A stretch of DNA of 64,000 nt from Trichostrongylus colubriformis (GCA_963978905.1 OZ022261.1:37528130-37592129); one strand, 5' to 3'. Shown: positions 47,614 to 59,978, counted from the stretch's first letter. Made by a program: numbers and translations. The notes: generated by a model not told the origin, from the letters alone.

Positions 47614-48666
47614 ACTGCGTCTGAACCTCACTGAAAAGGGTCAGCAAAAATTGAGAAAATTCGAAAGGTTATACTAAAATTTGGTATCGAAATGGTCGTT
47701 TACTTTAAATACACGTTTACTTGATCACATGAATCGTCTTCGCAACTTCCAGCTCGAAAAACTACTGGGAAAGAAAAGTATGTGATATTGTGCTGTGTTT
47801 CAAGTTCCTTAAAGGCAAGCTCTAGTTAGTTCCGCGCAAGATTGGTTGTTTAGGCCTTATAGAGGCCGTACCAGCCCCATATCGCTACAGGAATCTCAGG
47901 GAGCAGCAATCTTTGGGCTTCGTTTACTCACTAGTTTCCCGGAGAGCGAGATATCTGCAGTCGCTGGTAACCGAACTGCAGGAGGCGCCAAATACCTACC
48001 TTTAAGAAGCAAATTGAAGAAAGTCGACTCGCCTTCCTTGCTTCGTACCCAAGACTTCAGTAGCCTGATGCCCAGTGTGTATATGATGTGGCGTGAATTG
48101 TGTCTCTCTCTGGGTGCACAATGAATACATGAATTTTCATAGCCATTTTAAAATTAATCTTTTGCAATCAACCACTGACCACAAACCAATAAAAGGAAAT
48201 TTTGTCTGGAGTGCAAGGATTGTGATGGCACTTTCTCTACTGCTTTCCCGACTGCTCGAAGATCAACCAAGATGCTTTTCTTTGGCATCTTGAATTAAAG
48301 GAATCGTGCACGGAAAAATGAGTTTTTCTTTACCTATATATTTATGTTGCATTTGCCTAATAAGGGGCGCATGCAAAGCTTCATTCCATCCCTGTTTCCA
48401 GGTTGCTACTTTTCTGAGACGTGTGGGTGACTAATCGACAGCAATACACTGAATTCAGGCGGAAGAGACTTTGAGGTCACGATGGGAACAAATTTTTGAT
48501 CCACATCAATCCATGGGCCGGATATATCGAGCCGTAATGCACTGTCGTTCATTTTCTTCCATTCATAACCTTTGCCTTTTCCATTTCTTTTTTGTTGTGA
48601 ACCATTCATTTCGAGATTACCCTCTAGTTGACTAATCAGACGTTGCTTAGCCGTAGATCTTGGATT
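47614..48666. other. Spacer upstream of the unknown gene
   Basis: 48296-48400 is one end of the MITE family seen at 59554 (GGAATCGTGCACGGAAAAAT...CGCATGCAAAG). An open frame at 47846-48124 is not supported by splice partners. Confidence 0.5.
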
Positions 48667-51600
48667 ATGGAAGACCAGAAGGCTCCACTGCTTCTGAATC
48701 GTCCAGCTCCCGCTTACGACGTCCTGCTCGAGCATCGAGAACAACTTCGGCAAATGATTTTGGATGGGGATGTGCGATGTCTGTTGCGTCCTAACGCAAT
48801 GACGGCATACTGTGAGGTTCGAGCTTTTTTCGAGTCGGCATTCCCTCACATTTCACGTATGTGAACTTCGTATTGACATGGGTCACAATTTTGAGTCTGT
48901 CGTGCTTTTTTGCTGCAGGTGGAGAAAAATAAAGGTCAATGTGGCACGGGGGGGGGTGGGAACACAGCTTGCCGTCACAGTTCCTCGCAAATCTGAGAGA
49001 GTCTCAGACGGCTAGGCGATACACCCCGGGAGATCGCTGACGATGCTGTCAAGCTCCTTCACTGAAAAGACTTAGGCATTTTTGGGAGAGCCCCAGACGG
49101 CCAGAGGACACGCCCCAACTGCAAGACCAGTGCTGCCGGCAAGTCACGTCTCCCCCCTCCCGTGCCACATTGACTCAAGAATCATTCCGACAAATTATGT
49201 TTCATTGCACATTCATGAACGATTAAAAATGGTTTTCAATCGAAGTAAACTCGTCGACTATTTCCTGTGTGCAAACGAAGTCCAGAGAAAAACGAAAGCC
49301 GAGTTGCGGTTGAATATCGTCCAAACTGATTGCTCTGCTGCTTCCAGCACCTACTGCATACACGATCATCCCACGAGTTGTCCCTGCCTTTCGGAGAATT
49401 TCGTCGTCAAGAAACCCTTCACGCTCAATCTCACGAGCGCACTAAATTTGAGATGTTCTGGAACGAGATCAATAAGTACCTTATATTTACCATCACAGCC
49501 GTCGATGAAATGGTAGCAGGTATTTCACGGTATTTGTGACATATTGCTCGTTGAAGAGGAGCCCTCTTTGCTTTTTCGATTTCAAGGCCAAGTGCTTAAC
49601 CTGATATGTCAAGTTAATGATGTCGCCTCTTCGGTGACACTGCATGTTGATTTCCCGTGCCCTCCACCATCCAGCTGTTTTGTGATGTACTCGAAACAAG
49701 AGCGCACTCTCAACAAGCACCTCACTGACGATGAAATTAAGGTAAGTTGAGGATCGCCCACAGAAACGTAGAATCCTCCCTCACCCATGCAGGATGTTCG
49801 CATCTATTAAAAACCAATGAAAATTCCTGAGTCAAAATCCCAAGCTTGTGAGTCATTTCACAGTGCAAGTATCGCTTTTACTTACGAAAAGAAGCCATTT
49901 TTTCATGTAATTTCGCACATAGCGTATCATCTCTACAGGACCTTTTTGCCAGAATCCTGATCTTCTGTGTATACAATTGTGGACCTTTCATCGATACTCT
50001 TGAGCATAGGTTCAGCAGTAGGAGGTTTATGGGGAAAATTCCTCGAGGAAAACTCAACGACTTACCTGTTTCTGGGCGATAACCACGATTTTCTCCAGTT
50101 AAGTACCGAGACTGGAGAAAGAAGGGGTCTTGTCGTGGGTAGGTTGTGGGAAGGGTGAATGGTGTCGTATTTTTCAAAAATTTGGCTCAGCGCAATGCTT
50201 GACCCTGCTTTCAAGCCCAAGTAAATTCGTGCAGTGGCTTCCACTTTTCTTGTGTTCCCGTGTTCAGTTGTATACAATTGAACTCCCATCTGACTTCAAA
50301 TTATTTCAAGAAGAAGGTTGTTTCCCATGACTTCCAAAGGGCCAGCGCTAGTCGGCACAGTGCTCTAAGGACTTAATGGTGATGCCATTTCGTCTAGTGT
50401 CCCTTCTCATGTAAAAATAAATTAGAGAGCTTTATAGTGGTTACTATTTCTAACCGGATCACGCACCACTTGGAACTGCCCTTTAGGCTCCTGTTAAAAA
50501 CATGGCAAAGTTCTGCGCGTTTTTGTGATGTTATAGCAGCCGCAGCCTACTGCGGACTTTGACCAATGCGGTCAGCTTGGGGCTGACTGTGGGACTTTTC
50601 CTTTTTTTCTTAATTTTGAACTTTTCCGTTTTTTTTAATTTGTAACGTGGGACTGCCTTGAGTGGGGTTGAAATGTTGAAGTAGGTCCGAGCCCACACTA
50701 TTCACAGCTCTGCTAAACCTCAACCACTGTCTCCTTTTTCTTCTGCTTCCGTGGAACAAATACCAACTTTTCCATAAAGTGTGGGCATCTGATACTTTTC
50801 TGCGGGGTGTCGTTGAACTTTCTTCATGCAGTAATTTTTTCTTTCAAGAGAATGTGGGATTCCATGCTACCGAAACACCGTATACCTCTCTTCGAACAAT
50901 ATAAGCTTGAGGTATGTGTGTTTTTCATGAAAATTCCTCCAGTCATGAAAATCTGAATTTCGCGGTGTCAGCTGAGCATTTTTCAAGCTGACAACATTTG
51001 TCAAGAATGTCAATGATTTCCTGATACAAGCTCCCCAACTGAGCGAGCAACAAAAGGCGCACACGCGAAGCATAATAACTCGCACGTCGGCTGCGATTGA
51101 GCAGGTCAACGAGATCCTGTCGAAACTGGTACGCCATGAACCTCTTGTTCTTGTTTTCACGAGTATAAATACACTGTGACGGCCGTGTCGCATCAAGTGC
51201 TCATTTGGGCTTTGAACATAGCCATTAGGAGTGGATTAGTAAGCTAATGTCCAGGTTGCTCAAATAGGGAAGGTTGCTTTGTTCTCCAATATTTGAAAGA
51301 ATTGTGCCTGAAAAAATGAAGTTTTCTGCTTATGATGTATTCGCTATATTGTGTACGCATGCAAAGTCTCACGCGAAAAAGTGAAAACCGGGGCAGGATA
51401 CAGCTTCTTGAAATGGTGGTCGAAAGGGCGGGAGCTCAGAGCAGATGCCCGCCCCGCCGTCCGTCGCGGTTGGAGGCGAAGAGTAGGACTGTTTATGTAC
51501 TGTCTTTGGTTCTCACTATGCGTCTACAGCAGCGGCGGACGACAGGGCGGGCACTTACCCTGAGGCTCGCTCCCCTTGGTCACCACTCTGACAAGGAAGG

Positions 51601-53821
51601 CCCATCAGGTCATGGTGAGCTTTTTCAAAACGGTTTTTTGCTTTTTATAAGGGCTCATACATGAAGCAAAAAACCGGTCTCAAATTCGGCTAAATGGTTT
51701 TGGGAGGCCCAAAAAATTAGTGACAAAAGTTGCTTAGGAAGAAGCAATTTTGAACAGTTTGCTGCAATGCTTCCCAGCTGCGGCGTGCAGTATATGCATA
51801 TCAGAAGACTGTCTTCGAACCCACGCCAAACCCACTGCGACGTGGTTCAAAGATGTAAAATCACTTATGGTAACTGCTAAACGAAGCAAAGAAAACTGAT
51901 AGGAGTTGCACGGGTTACAGATCTCGTGGTGGTTGATGGCCAAATGGATAGGTAGATGGCCTGGCATTGGCATGGTGGAAGGGTGTTCAAGGTTCGAGTC
52001 CCCTCGCCGTTTTCGCTTTTGCATTTTCTTAATTTTTTTGTCCAGCGCTATACTATTTGCACACATGCAAAATGACTGCAATTTTCGTCTCTGGTGCACG
52101 GAATTGACCTCATTTTCAAGCTTTCAGTGGTTGAAGTACTTGGACTCTCTGGCACCCCTTGCGCACGTGCCAGGCGTTTTCCTGCGAAAATAGTGTGATA
52201 TTCGTGCTAAGGAGACTCAATTAGCCCTAGATACAAAATACTATCCAAATTGAGAGTTTGAACCCAAACTCGAGACAGTTGGGTGGACATTGCCACACAG
52301 TCCCGGCTCTACTTGTACAGACGAACAACTAGCAGCCGCGATTAAATTCAATATAAAATGTGTAGAATCAACGCACTCCAAGTGAACTACACCTGGCAAC
52401 ACCATGCAATGGCAAAAGATAGCAATATTTCCTTACATCGGCTAGCGACCTCCTTTCGTTGAGTGTTCTTTACTATGGGAGTAGTAGTACTATTGGTCAC
52501 CCAATTTCCGTGTTTGGGTCAAAACCACGATCAGGCTGGATACATGATACCCAGGGTAGTTCGATCCCCTGAGCATGAATATCACACGTGTTTTGCGGGA
52601 AAACCCCTAGTTTCCTTGTTATGGGCGTTGGCATGTCCAAACGAATCATTCGCCTAATACGCAAAAATACTGAAGATAGCGGTTTCCTGGCAGGATGAGA
52701 ATTGATCTTGCACACATTTTGCACGTGCGGTCACACATGAGCACAAATGGATGAAAACTAGATAAATGCAAAAATTTGTCCTCAGGGGGGATCGAACCAT
52801 TGACCATTTTCTGGGCCCCCCAAAACCATTTAGCCGAATTTGAGACCGGGTTTTTTGCTTCATCTATGTGACCCTATAAAATGCAAAAAAGTTTTTTTGA
52901 GAAAGCTCACCATGACCTGATGGGCCTTCCGTGTGAGGGGTGTATCTTGGCCGGATTCTCACTTTTTGGCGGCCGATTCTCATTTTTTGGCAAGAAACTT
53001 TGCATGCGGCTCTTTGTAGATAAATACAACGTAAATATATGGATAGCAGAGAAACTCATTTCCCGTGCTCGATTCCTTCAGGGTAGATGTGTGCGATCGG
53101 TGCTCTTCGATTACCGATGGTGATCTCAAACAAAATTAATCTGATGAGCATTACTTCCTCATAAGAATTACCAATAGCTATCTCCCCATATCACATAGAA
53201 TCGCATGATCATGTACATTTGAGCTACAAAACCTTGGGAATATTCTCTGATATGATGCCCACGCAAGTGCCCCACGGGCACGTTTATGTTTTTTATTAAC
53301 TTTATCGTATTGAAAAATTATAGTGATGAAAGATATTTTGCTATTTCAGAAGATGAAAGACATCGCACATTCGGTATGCGCCTTGAAATACTTCAAGGAG
53401 GTGCGTCATATTTTTCGGTCACACATCTTTCGTCCCGAAAAATTGATTTTTCGTATGAAGCACAAGATGATTTTTTGCGCTCGTACCAGGGCTGACATGC
53501 ACTGCTAACATGATCATGTTGAAGTGGCTCTTGGTTCTTTTCACTTTCGTATGTCCTTCCTATGTACAACTGTGAGAGTACAGAATGTGTCCATATTGGG
53601 TAATTGGACAAACAAAAGCCATTACAAATTGCGTTTTCTGGACAAAGGTGTCGAAGTGTGAGCTACATTTAATCGAGTATGGAAGGCCTATTCAGAAGAT
53701 TGGCAGTTACTACAACGACATTCCGGATGACGCTGAACGTGAAGAAACAATTCAGAAGGAGTTCGAAACGCTCCCAAAAAGAGTTGTCGCGTGGATGGCT
53801 AGTTCCCATCTTGATGCATGA
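48667..53821 (+). CDS. Nine-exon gene of unknown function
   Basis: Exons: 48667-48816, 49348-49519, 49557-49741, 49939-50067, 50268-50316, 50832-50911, 50988-51128, 53350-53400 and 53648-53821 (TGA). All phases agree and the sum is 1131 nt, giving 376 aa. The start is MEDQKAPLLLNRPAPAYDVL, 10 nt after a GCCGTAG acceptor. It is mostly mixed alpha/beta in appearance. Residues 80-160 are hydrophobic and Cys-containing (FRFQGQVLNLICQV, DFPCPPPSSC). A helical, coiled-coil-like part lies at about 240-320 (LFEQYKLELTTFVKNVNDFL, QLSEQQKAHTRSIITRTSA, AIEQVNEILSKL). An acidic C-terminus (YNDIPDDAEREETIQKEF) ends it. No signal peptide or clear membrane span is seen. I do not recognise the family. The second intron is only 37 nt. 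Intron 1 holds a 240-bp MITE, and intron 7 (2.2 kb) is almost entirely a TIR element. Confidence 0.8.
48935..49174. mobile_element. 240-bp palindromic MITE in intron 1 of the unknown gene
   Basis: GTCAATGTGGCACGGG is mirrored by CCCGTGCCACATTGAC. The interior (GACTTAGGCATTTTTGGGAG, CCCCAGACGG) is shared with sequence near 19640-19715 and 29180-29210. Confidence 0.85.
51294..53080. mobile_element. 1.8-kb TIR element filling intron 7 of the unknown gene
   Basis: The ends GAAAGAATTGTGCCTGAAAA and TTTCCCGTGCTCGATTCCTTC match the TIR family of the 425-bp MITE at 59554-59978. A second inverted match lies further in: 51590-51720 (CCCATCAGGTCATGGTGAGC, CTCAAATTCGGCTAAATGG) is mirrored at 52795-52940. 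The centre, 51720-52795, carries tRNA-like B boxes and no transposase. The arms are unequal, so deletions or further insertions have occurred. Confidence 0.75.
51930..52015 (+). mobile_element. tRNA-like SINE head
   Basis: TGGCCAAATGGATAGG (A-box-like) and GGTTCGAGTCCCC (near-perfect B box) are spaced as in class II (Ser/Leu) tRNAs, but the acceptor stem is not complete. Other B-box-like words near 52560 (GTTCGATCCCC) and, reversed, near 52790 suggest a cluster of SINE pieces. Confidence 0.5.
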
Positions 53822-54559
53822 TCAGTGTTCGAAGTCACATCGAGTTTGTGTTTGAAAGCATTTTTCTAGAGATTGAATTCACGGAAATAAAGTCATTCTA
53901 CTGATAATTTTGGGATCACCAGAGAACAAATTTGCCGGAGTCGTATGGTTGCTTCAGCTGGCTTTCAGCTTTTTATTTGTGATTCAAGAAGGAGTCGAAT
54001 GTACCAGGCTGCTGGGAATATTCCGCCCGCTTCGAATTTTTTGAACGTTTCTCCTTCCACTGCCGTTACGCTCACTCCCAGTGGTAGTCCAGAACATCGC
54101 CGTGCTAACCATTCCTAGCGACGGACCTACTCATAGCCGTGCCTTTCAGTCCCAGCATTTGGTGAACCAAATGCCTACCCGTCTGCCGAACCTTCAGTCC
54201 CGTCAACAAATTTATCCATCCTCAGTCCACGAAACGAAAAAGGGACATGAGTGCAGGGTCGATGGGTGACTATTGGGACACACGGTCGGTAGGGCCGCCA
54301 CGGCTTGCGGTGATCATGCCCATCCTTTTAACATGTTCTTTGTAACAGTTTTCTGCAGGGATATTTCAAAGTGAGAAGACCACTGAACAAATATCGATAA
54401 GAGGTGGTTGCGACATCTAACTTTAACAAACTGGACCTTCTCTGCAGTATAGGAGACTATTTTGATTTCTCTCGTTTTAGTATTTAGTACTTATTACACA
54501 AGCGAACTTGTGTGAACAAACACAGAGTAAGCGTACAAAGAAAAAAACAAAAAAAAACC
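53822..54559. other. Spacer between the unknown gene and the retrotransposon
   Basis: AATAAAG at about 53886 is a plausible poly(A) signal for the preceding gene, 65 nt after its stop. Nothing else is recognised. Confidence 0.5.
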
Positions 54560-54939
54560 AACAACTTCAACAGCAGCTACAAAGAACAGAATTGTGAAAG
54601 ATTATAAAAGGAAAGGAAGTGTGTATGGAGACCTAAGCGTAGTACTCGTGCATCTTTCTCTTCAACTGCGCTACGCTGCTAGCCAGCGGATACTTTTTGC
54701 TAAACTTAGCGAACTCAGAAAAAGCCCGCACAGTAAAGAATTTGGCTCTAATGGAGGACCTAGCCCTCGGGAGAATGGTTTCAGATTCTGTCCTCTAGTG
54801 ATAGACGGTAGAAGGGTGAAAGATCCTTGCATATCGACCGACATCTTCCCTGTTGAAAGCAGTCAGAATATCGAATATCTTTCGCCTGCATTGAAGAGAC
54901 TCAGGCCTAGCATTTTATTTCTAACGACTCCCCTTGGTA

Positions 54940-56669
54940 TTAATTAAAACCTAAGGCCCGAATCAGTACCTTTCTGGTAAAACTATTCTGAATTGATTCC
55001 AATCTCAAGGTAGACTTTTTGCTTTGCGGATAAAAAACAGTTGTGCCGTACTCCAGGATAGGACGAATGAAACATTTGTAGGCCCTAATGAGGAGGCCAG
55101 GATCTCTGGTATACAAACTCCTGAGCAGTTGGAAGAGTCCGGATTCTGCTTTGTTGGCAATGTAGCTACAGTGGGAATCGAAACGGAGATTTCTATCAAC
55201 CATAAAACCCAAGTCTTTAACTTCGTCAACTCTACTGAGCTCGACGTCACCGATATGGTAATTGCAACCGGGCTGACTTCTACCTAAATGCAGAACTAAA
55301 GTCTTTTCGGATGATAACGGTAGCTCCCACATTGCGGACCAGTCTAGGACCGCATTAATGGCCCTCTGAACCAGTGAAAAATCTGTTTCTGTTCTTAATG
55401 TTCTGTAGATTTTAATGGCCCTCTGAACCAGTGAAAAATCTGTTTCTGTTCTTAATGTTCTGTAGATTTTTACGTCATCGGCAAAAACTTTGCATTTAAC
55501 GCCTACTTCCTCTACCACTCGCGGAAGGTCGTAAGTGTAAATAGAGAACAATACGGGTGATAAGACACTGCCTTGCGGAACCCCGTTCGGGCACACCCTG
55601 ACCGTGGAAAAACTGTTCCTAACTCGGACCGTGAATGAACGCAACCGCAGAAATGATTCAATCCACGCGACAATCCTTGGATGTATGCCAACATGGTTCA
55701 ACTTAATCAAGAGTTTGGAATGGTTGACGCGATCAAAAGCTTTAGCATAATCAAAATAAATCACGTCTACATCCTTTTTCTCATCCAAGGCGGCTGTCCA
55801 TTCATTTAGGGCTTCGAGCATATGTGAAACTGTTGACCTTGCGCTCCTAAACCCGTGTTGGCAAGCTGGCAATATTCTGTTTTTCCAGATGGTCGACAAT
55901 AACCCTCTCACTTTTTCGAACACTCTGCAGGAAACTGACGTAATACTGACTGGTCTATAATTGCTTGGATTGTCGTGTGGGGGCTTCTTGGGGATGGGAC
56001 TTACGAAAGAAATTTTCCATCTCCGAGGAACTTCAGCTCTGAACATACACAAGTTAAAAATAAATTTTAGAGGTCCAATGATAGAAGGAAGAATAGCCTT
56101 TACAAACCTGAACGGTATCCCATCCGGAGTAAACGATGAGCTAGATTTCCATCTAGATATGATGTCAAAAATCTCCTGTTCATGGAACCAATGAGAGTCT
56201 TGCATTTGAGGAAACCGGTCATATAATTTAACGTTAGTATCCCGCTGGTCCCCACTGAAAGTGTAGGTGCCTTCAAAGAAATCAGCGAAACACTGTGCCT
56301 TACCGAAATCAGAAACCACTCGCCCCCCGTTGGGTTTACCAGGGCAGGCACCATTTCTTTAGGCTTGCATTTAGATGAAATGTATTTAAATAGTGCGGAC
56401 TTGTTGTTACTTTCTATAATTCTCTTCTCGACCGAACTGCAATGCTTATACATCTTACTCTCGAACCGCTTTGCCCTTACTTTATAAAGTTCCCAATCGC
56501 CGGATGTGTTTGATAAGACCGCTTTCTTGTATGCTCTAACCTTCTTTTCGAAAAGGGAATGAAGGAACAAGGGGATTTGCGCCTTGCGGAGCCTAACCTT
56601 CTTAGCTGGGACAAATCGATCAATACATTGTTGGAGGATAGAAAGGAACATTTCGTACATATCGTTCAC
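54940..56669 (-). pseudogene. Reverse transcriptase part of the CR1-like element
   Basis: It shows the RT core in order: a TPDGIPFRFVK block, ISFVSPIPKK, NYRPVSITSVSCRVFEK, QHGFRSARSTVSHMLE, DVIYFDYAKAFDRVNH, GVPQGSVLSPVLFSIYTYDL and the catalytic box VFADDVKIY. Two frames meet near 56320 at a run of six G (GGGGGGCGAG), a one-base shift. Just after FADDVK a 57-bp segment is repeated head to tail (55355-55468), adding 19 residues between the catalytic strand and the next motif. Confidence 0.9.
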
Positions 56670-56742
56670 ATTCAGCGAGTGAAAAGATCCATACCAATCA
56701 ACTGATTCTAAAAAGGATACGATTTTCCCGAAGTCAGCATTC

Positions 56743-57290
56743 TTAAAGGCAGCTTTCGGAAAAATCAGAACGAAAAGTTAAAGAAGTAGTGAATATGAAA
56801 GCCGAGATGTCTAGTATCAGGACGGTGGAGAAAAAACGCATGGAAATGGCCAAAAACTCGAGAAATAGGACCTCTTCCCACCGTTGGTTCTAGGCGCGGA
56901 CGACCTTTCCGTCAAGGGGCAGGTAGTCCGCATAGGTTTTCCATTGGCATTACCAAGACGTCAACATGAAGGGGTACTCGGAAATGAGACAGCATCTATT
57001 TTCATGTGATGAGCTTCAAGCTAAAAGTGTGAAAGCGCGCAGCGATACTTTCAATCCTGCCGATCTCCTTGACCAACTATACCGCGACCAACCACTAATC
57101 ACGTCGCGTGGAGGCGGGCTGTCCTTGTCCAAGGCGGCTTGTCCTGACGAGGCCGCCTCCGCCACAGCTCAAGGGGGCGCCTTCCGCGGGGGATTTCGCC
57201 ATGCATAGGCCTTCCAGACACGTAGTTTTTCACTCAGTGCCTCCTTATGCGATTCCCTGTCACCCACATTATCCCGAACACTGTCTTTAA
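56743..57290 (-). mobile_element. TTAA MITE family 2 inserted in the retrotransposon
   Basis: 548 bp bounded by TTAA on each side (56743-56746 and 57287-57290). Inner ends AAGACAGTGTTCGGGATAAT and, mirrored, AAGGCAGCTTTCGGAAAAAT. It is the same family as 8171-8862. Endonuclease reading stops at one edge and the EN-RT linker resumes at the other. Confidence 0.85.
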
Positions 57291-57982
57291 AGTCGCGTTT
57301 AACGACAACGTAGTTATCAGTTCTACGAGGTGACAAGAAAAATTCTATGCTAGCGTGGTCGCTCGTACCCAGTGGAGGATCAATCGTTACTGTGGAAACA
57401 AAAGCCTTCGCATTACAAAATAGCAGATCCAGAATCTTACCATCTCTGGTCCCTGTGGACACAAACTGATGGAATCCATGATTTGTTATCATGTCCATAA
57501 ATTTCTGCCAAACCCCTCCATACTGACAGTCGGAGATGGACCAGTTTATATTCGGGAAATTGAAGTCTCCACTAAGCAGGCAAACCTTTGTGTCAACACA
57601 GAGGTCGCTTATACATTTGATGAGCTTCTCAGACTTTTCACTCGTGCAACTAGGGGCTCTATAACAGAGAACCAGCCTCCAGTTGACATCCCCTATACAG
57701 GAGTCAACCGTAACTATTTCGTATCCGCCAGATATCGACTCACTTAAAACTAGACTGGGGCAAAAGATATGCTTAATCAATATTGCCACACCCCCACCCC
57801 TTTTTCCGTTGCCGGTCACACCTGAATATCTCATAATCAGAAGTTAGGTCTCCGAGTAGGGAGGAGATTTGCGATCTGCTTTTTAACCATGTCTCAGCAA
57901 GAGCAGTTATTCCATAGTCGGATTTAGAAAGTAGGAATATAAGAGAATGAATATTTTTGACTAGTGAGCGTATATTGGTCAA
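57291..57982 (-). pseudogene. Endonuclease part of the CR1-like element
   Basis: AP-endonuclease-like motifs: AETWL, GGGVAILIK, LCYRAP, LLSGDFNFPNINW (GDFN) and GTSDHASIEF (SDH). The frame shifts once near 57800 within a G-rich run (GGGGTGGGGGTGTGG). The reading is cut at 57290 by the TTAA MITE. Confidence 0.85.
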
Positions 57983-58223
57983 AAGACACCTTGTACCACG
58001 TCGAGGCCTCCAAGGAATTGCTGAGAAAGATTGTCATCTGTTTTTGAGAGGCTGGTTGAAGAACCGCGGAATCTCCGCTAGTTTCCCACATTCACTGAGA
58101 CATTCCTAGGAGAACAAGTCACAGTACAGTCATTTGACGAAAGCGGTGGTAGAGCGTTAACAGTATCAGAATCATGATTGACATCATCACTGCGAGAGCG
58201 AGACATTCGGCTCTCACGTCTCC

Positions 58224-58900
58224 TCACCTTTCTTCCAGAGTCAGTGATTCCCTGAGGAATACACCTCGTTCCGGAAAGGTACGGAGGCGGGGAGCCCTTC
58301 TGACAGCAATCCGTTGGTAAAACGAACAGGGAAGAACAACTTTGATCAATCTACTCTTGCCACTAAACCATTTACCAAGTCTATAAACCGCGACTGGGTA
58401 ACAATCAACATCTAGATGAGATAAAACATTTAGAACACCCTGGTAATCATATTGCATCCTATCGAAAGAGTTAGCGTCATGAATCTCGGGGACACCACTT
58501 ATCACGATCGATCGCCTTCTTTCGATCTCTTCATAGGACAAGGCTCTAGCTGGAGTAGAATCATTTCTAGGAGGATGAGAAATCTCTTTTTGTTCGAGCG
58601 AGCGTAAACGATCTTTCAATTCCTTATTTTCTTTCTCTAAGTCATTGAAAGCCTCTAGTCGCTTACGTAAAGCAGCATCTCTCCGACGATGGCGCTCTGC
58701 GTTGAGATAGACAATAACCACTTTTTGACACAATCTGGCACTGCTTTGGAGTCGTTGACCTACTTCACGATATCAACGAAATCCGGGGATAGCGAAGGAC
58801 CATCCGGCGTTACCACTCTTGGGCGCTTCCCACTCTTAATTAAATGTGAAATTGGCGTCTCCATTACACGGGGCGGCGAGATCAACCACAAAAACCAATA
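58224..58900 (-). pseudogene. ORF1-like protein of the CR1-like element
   Basis: A leucine/charged coiled-coil stretch (KRLEAFNDLEKENKELKDRL) is followed by an RRM-like segment starting RRRSIVISGVPE and ending near SLTLEER. This is the usual ORF1 layout of CR1/L1-type elements (RNA-binding chaperone). The likely N-terminus, METPISHLIK near 58864, is in another frame. Confidence 0.75.
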
Positions 58901-58980
58901 ACGACTCGATTGATCGTTTGCGGCGAAAAACCGACGTAATCGAAACTTCACCTGACTTGGTCGCAAATAAGACACCAAAT

Positions 58981-59553
58981 CTTCAGCTCCCTTGCGACAA
59001 GGAGCTCGCAGATCCCAAGAATAGAAAGCAGGGAGCGGGAACAGAAGTAGAAGTACTACTAGCCGAATACGAAAGTAGGACAGAGATGGCTGGACAGTCG
59101 CTCAAAAACACAGCCGCATGCGGGCAGTACACACGCATGAAAATCCACTTTATAGGTATTATGTCACGGAAGCATTACCCAGTAATGAATACAGTGGGAC
59201 AGAGTTGTACGGGGCATAGATTTATATGAACAAATTGCATGAATAAGCTATGTCACAGGGCCAAAGAGCAGGCTGTCACGGAATCGCAGGCTGTAGTCAA
59301 ACGTGTGTCCCAGCAAACACCCACGGTCAATAAAACTCCCAGAACCGACCTTGCTATGCTCCCTTCATTCCATGGCAACTGTCAATGGTATACTAAAATC
59401 TCTTTCAAAAAAAAAAAACGCTAATCTATGATCGCAACCATAGCAACTCCCTGCACCTCGTATCAAGTATGACCTCATCGGCTCAACCATCGCTATCGAG
59501 GTAACTTGTTCGCATGAGAGGCGGTTACCGGTTACAGCAGCTTAGCATATTCA
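58981..59553. other. Spacer
   Basis: Nothing recognisable. The upstream edge of the retrotransposon is not defined precisely. Confidence 0.4.
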
Positions 59554-59978
59554 AAGGAATCGTACAGGGAAAAATGAGTTTCTCTGTTACCCATATATTT
59601 GTTGTATTTGCCTAATAAGGGTCGCATGCGAAAACTCACGAGAAAAAGTGAGGATCCGGCTACGATACGGCTCCTCAAAGTGATGCCCGAAGGAGCGGGG
59701 CCTGGCCCGCCCTGTCGTCCGTCACGGTCGGGACGCAAAGTGGTAACAGAGGGTCACACCGAAGGTCCCACTTCCCACTCTTCGTTCTTGACCGCTGCGG
59801 ACAACTGGGCGGGATCTACTCCGAGGCCTTATCCCCTTGTCATCACTTTGAGGAGCTGTATCTTAGTCGGATTCTCACATCTTCGCGTGAAGCTATGAAG
59901 CCGCTTTGAAAAAGCAAGTACAACATAATTATGAAGTTTAACAGAGATTTTCCTCATTTTTTCCGTGCACGATTCCTT
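59554..59978. mobile_element. 425-bp TIR MITE (AAGGAATCGT ends)
   Basis: AAGGAATCGTACAGGGAAAAATGAG at the left mirrors CTCATTTTTTCCGTGCACGATTCCTT at the right. The interior shares CGCATGCGAAAACTCACG with 51360, 48370 and 33963. This is the reference copy for a family with the 1.8-kb relative at 51294 and solo ends at 48296 and 33902. Confidence 0.85.

Larger units (their letters stand above)
54560..58980 (-). mobile_element. CR1-like non-LTR retrotransposon, decayed
   Basis: On the minus strand the order is an ORF1-like protein, an AP-type endonuclease, and a reverse transcriptase, with no LTRs. The coding order, the FADD catalytic box and the endonuclease style fit the CR1/jockey group. It is dead by several lesions: frameshifts at G-runs near 57800 and 56320, a 57-bp in-frame duplication in the RT, a TTAA MITE between EN and RT, and premature stops at the C-terminus after 54945, where coding similarity continues to about 54660. 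Confidence 0.85.

Noticed and set aside
47846..48124. 92-codon frame
   Set aside because: Lies in repeat-like spacer with no splice partners or motif.
51930..52015. Possible functional tRNA-Ser/Leu
   Set aside because: The B box is good, but the acceptor stem and anticodon arm do not fold convincingly, and similar pieces lie nearby inside a transposon.
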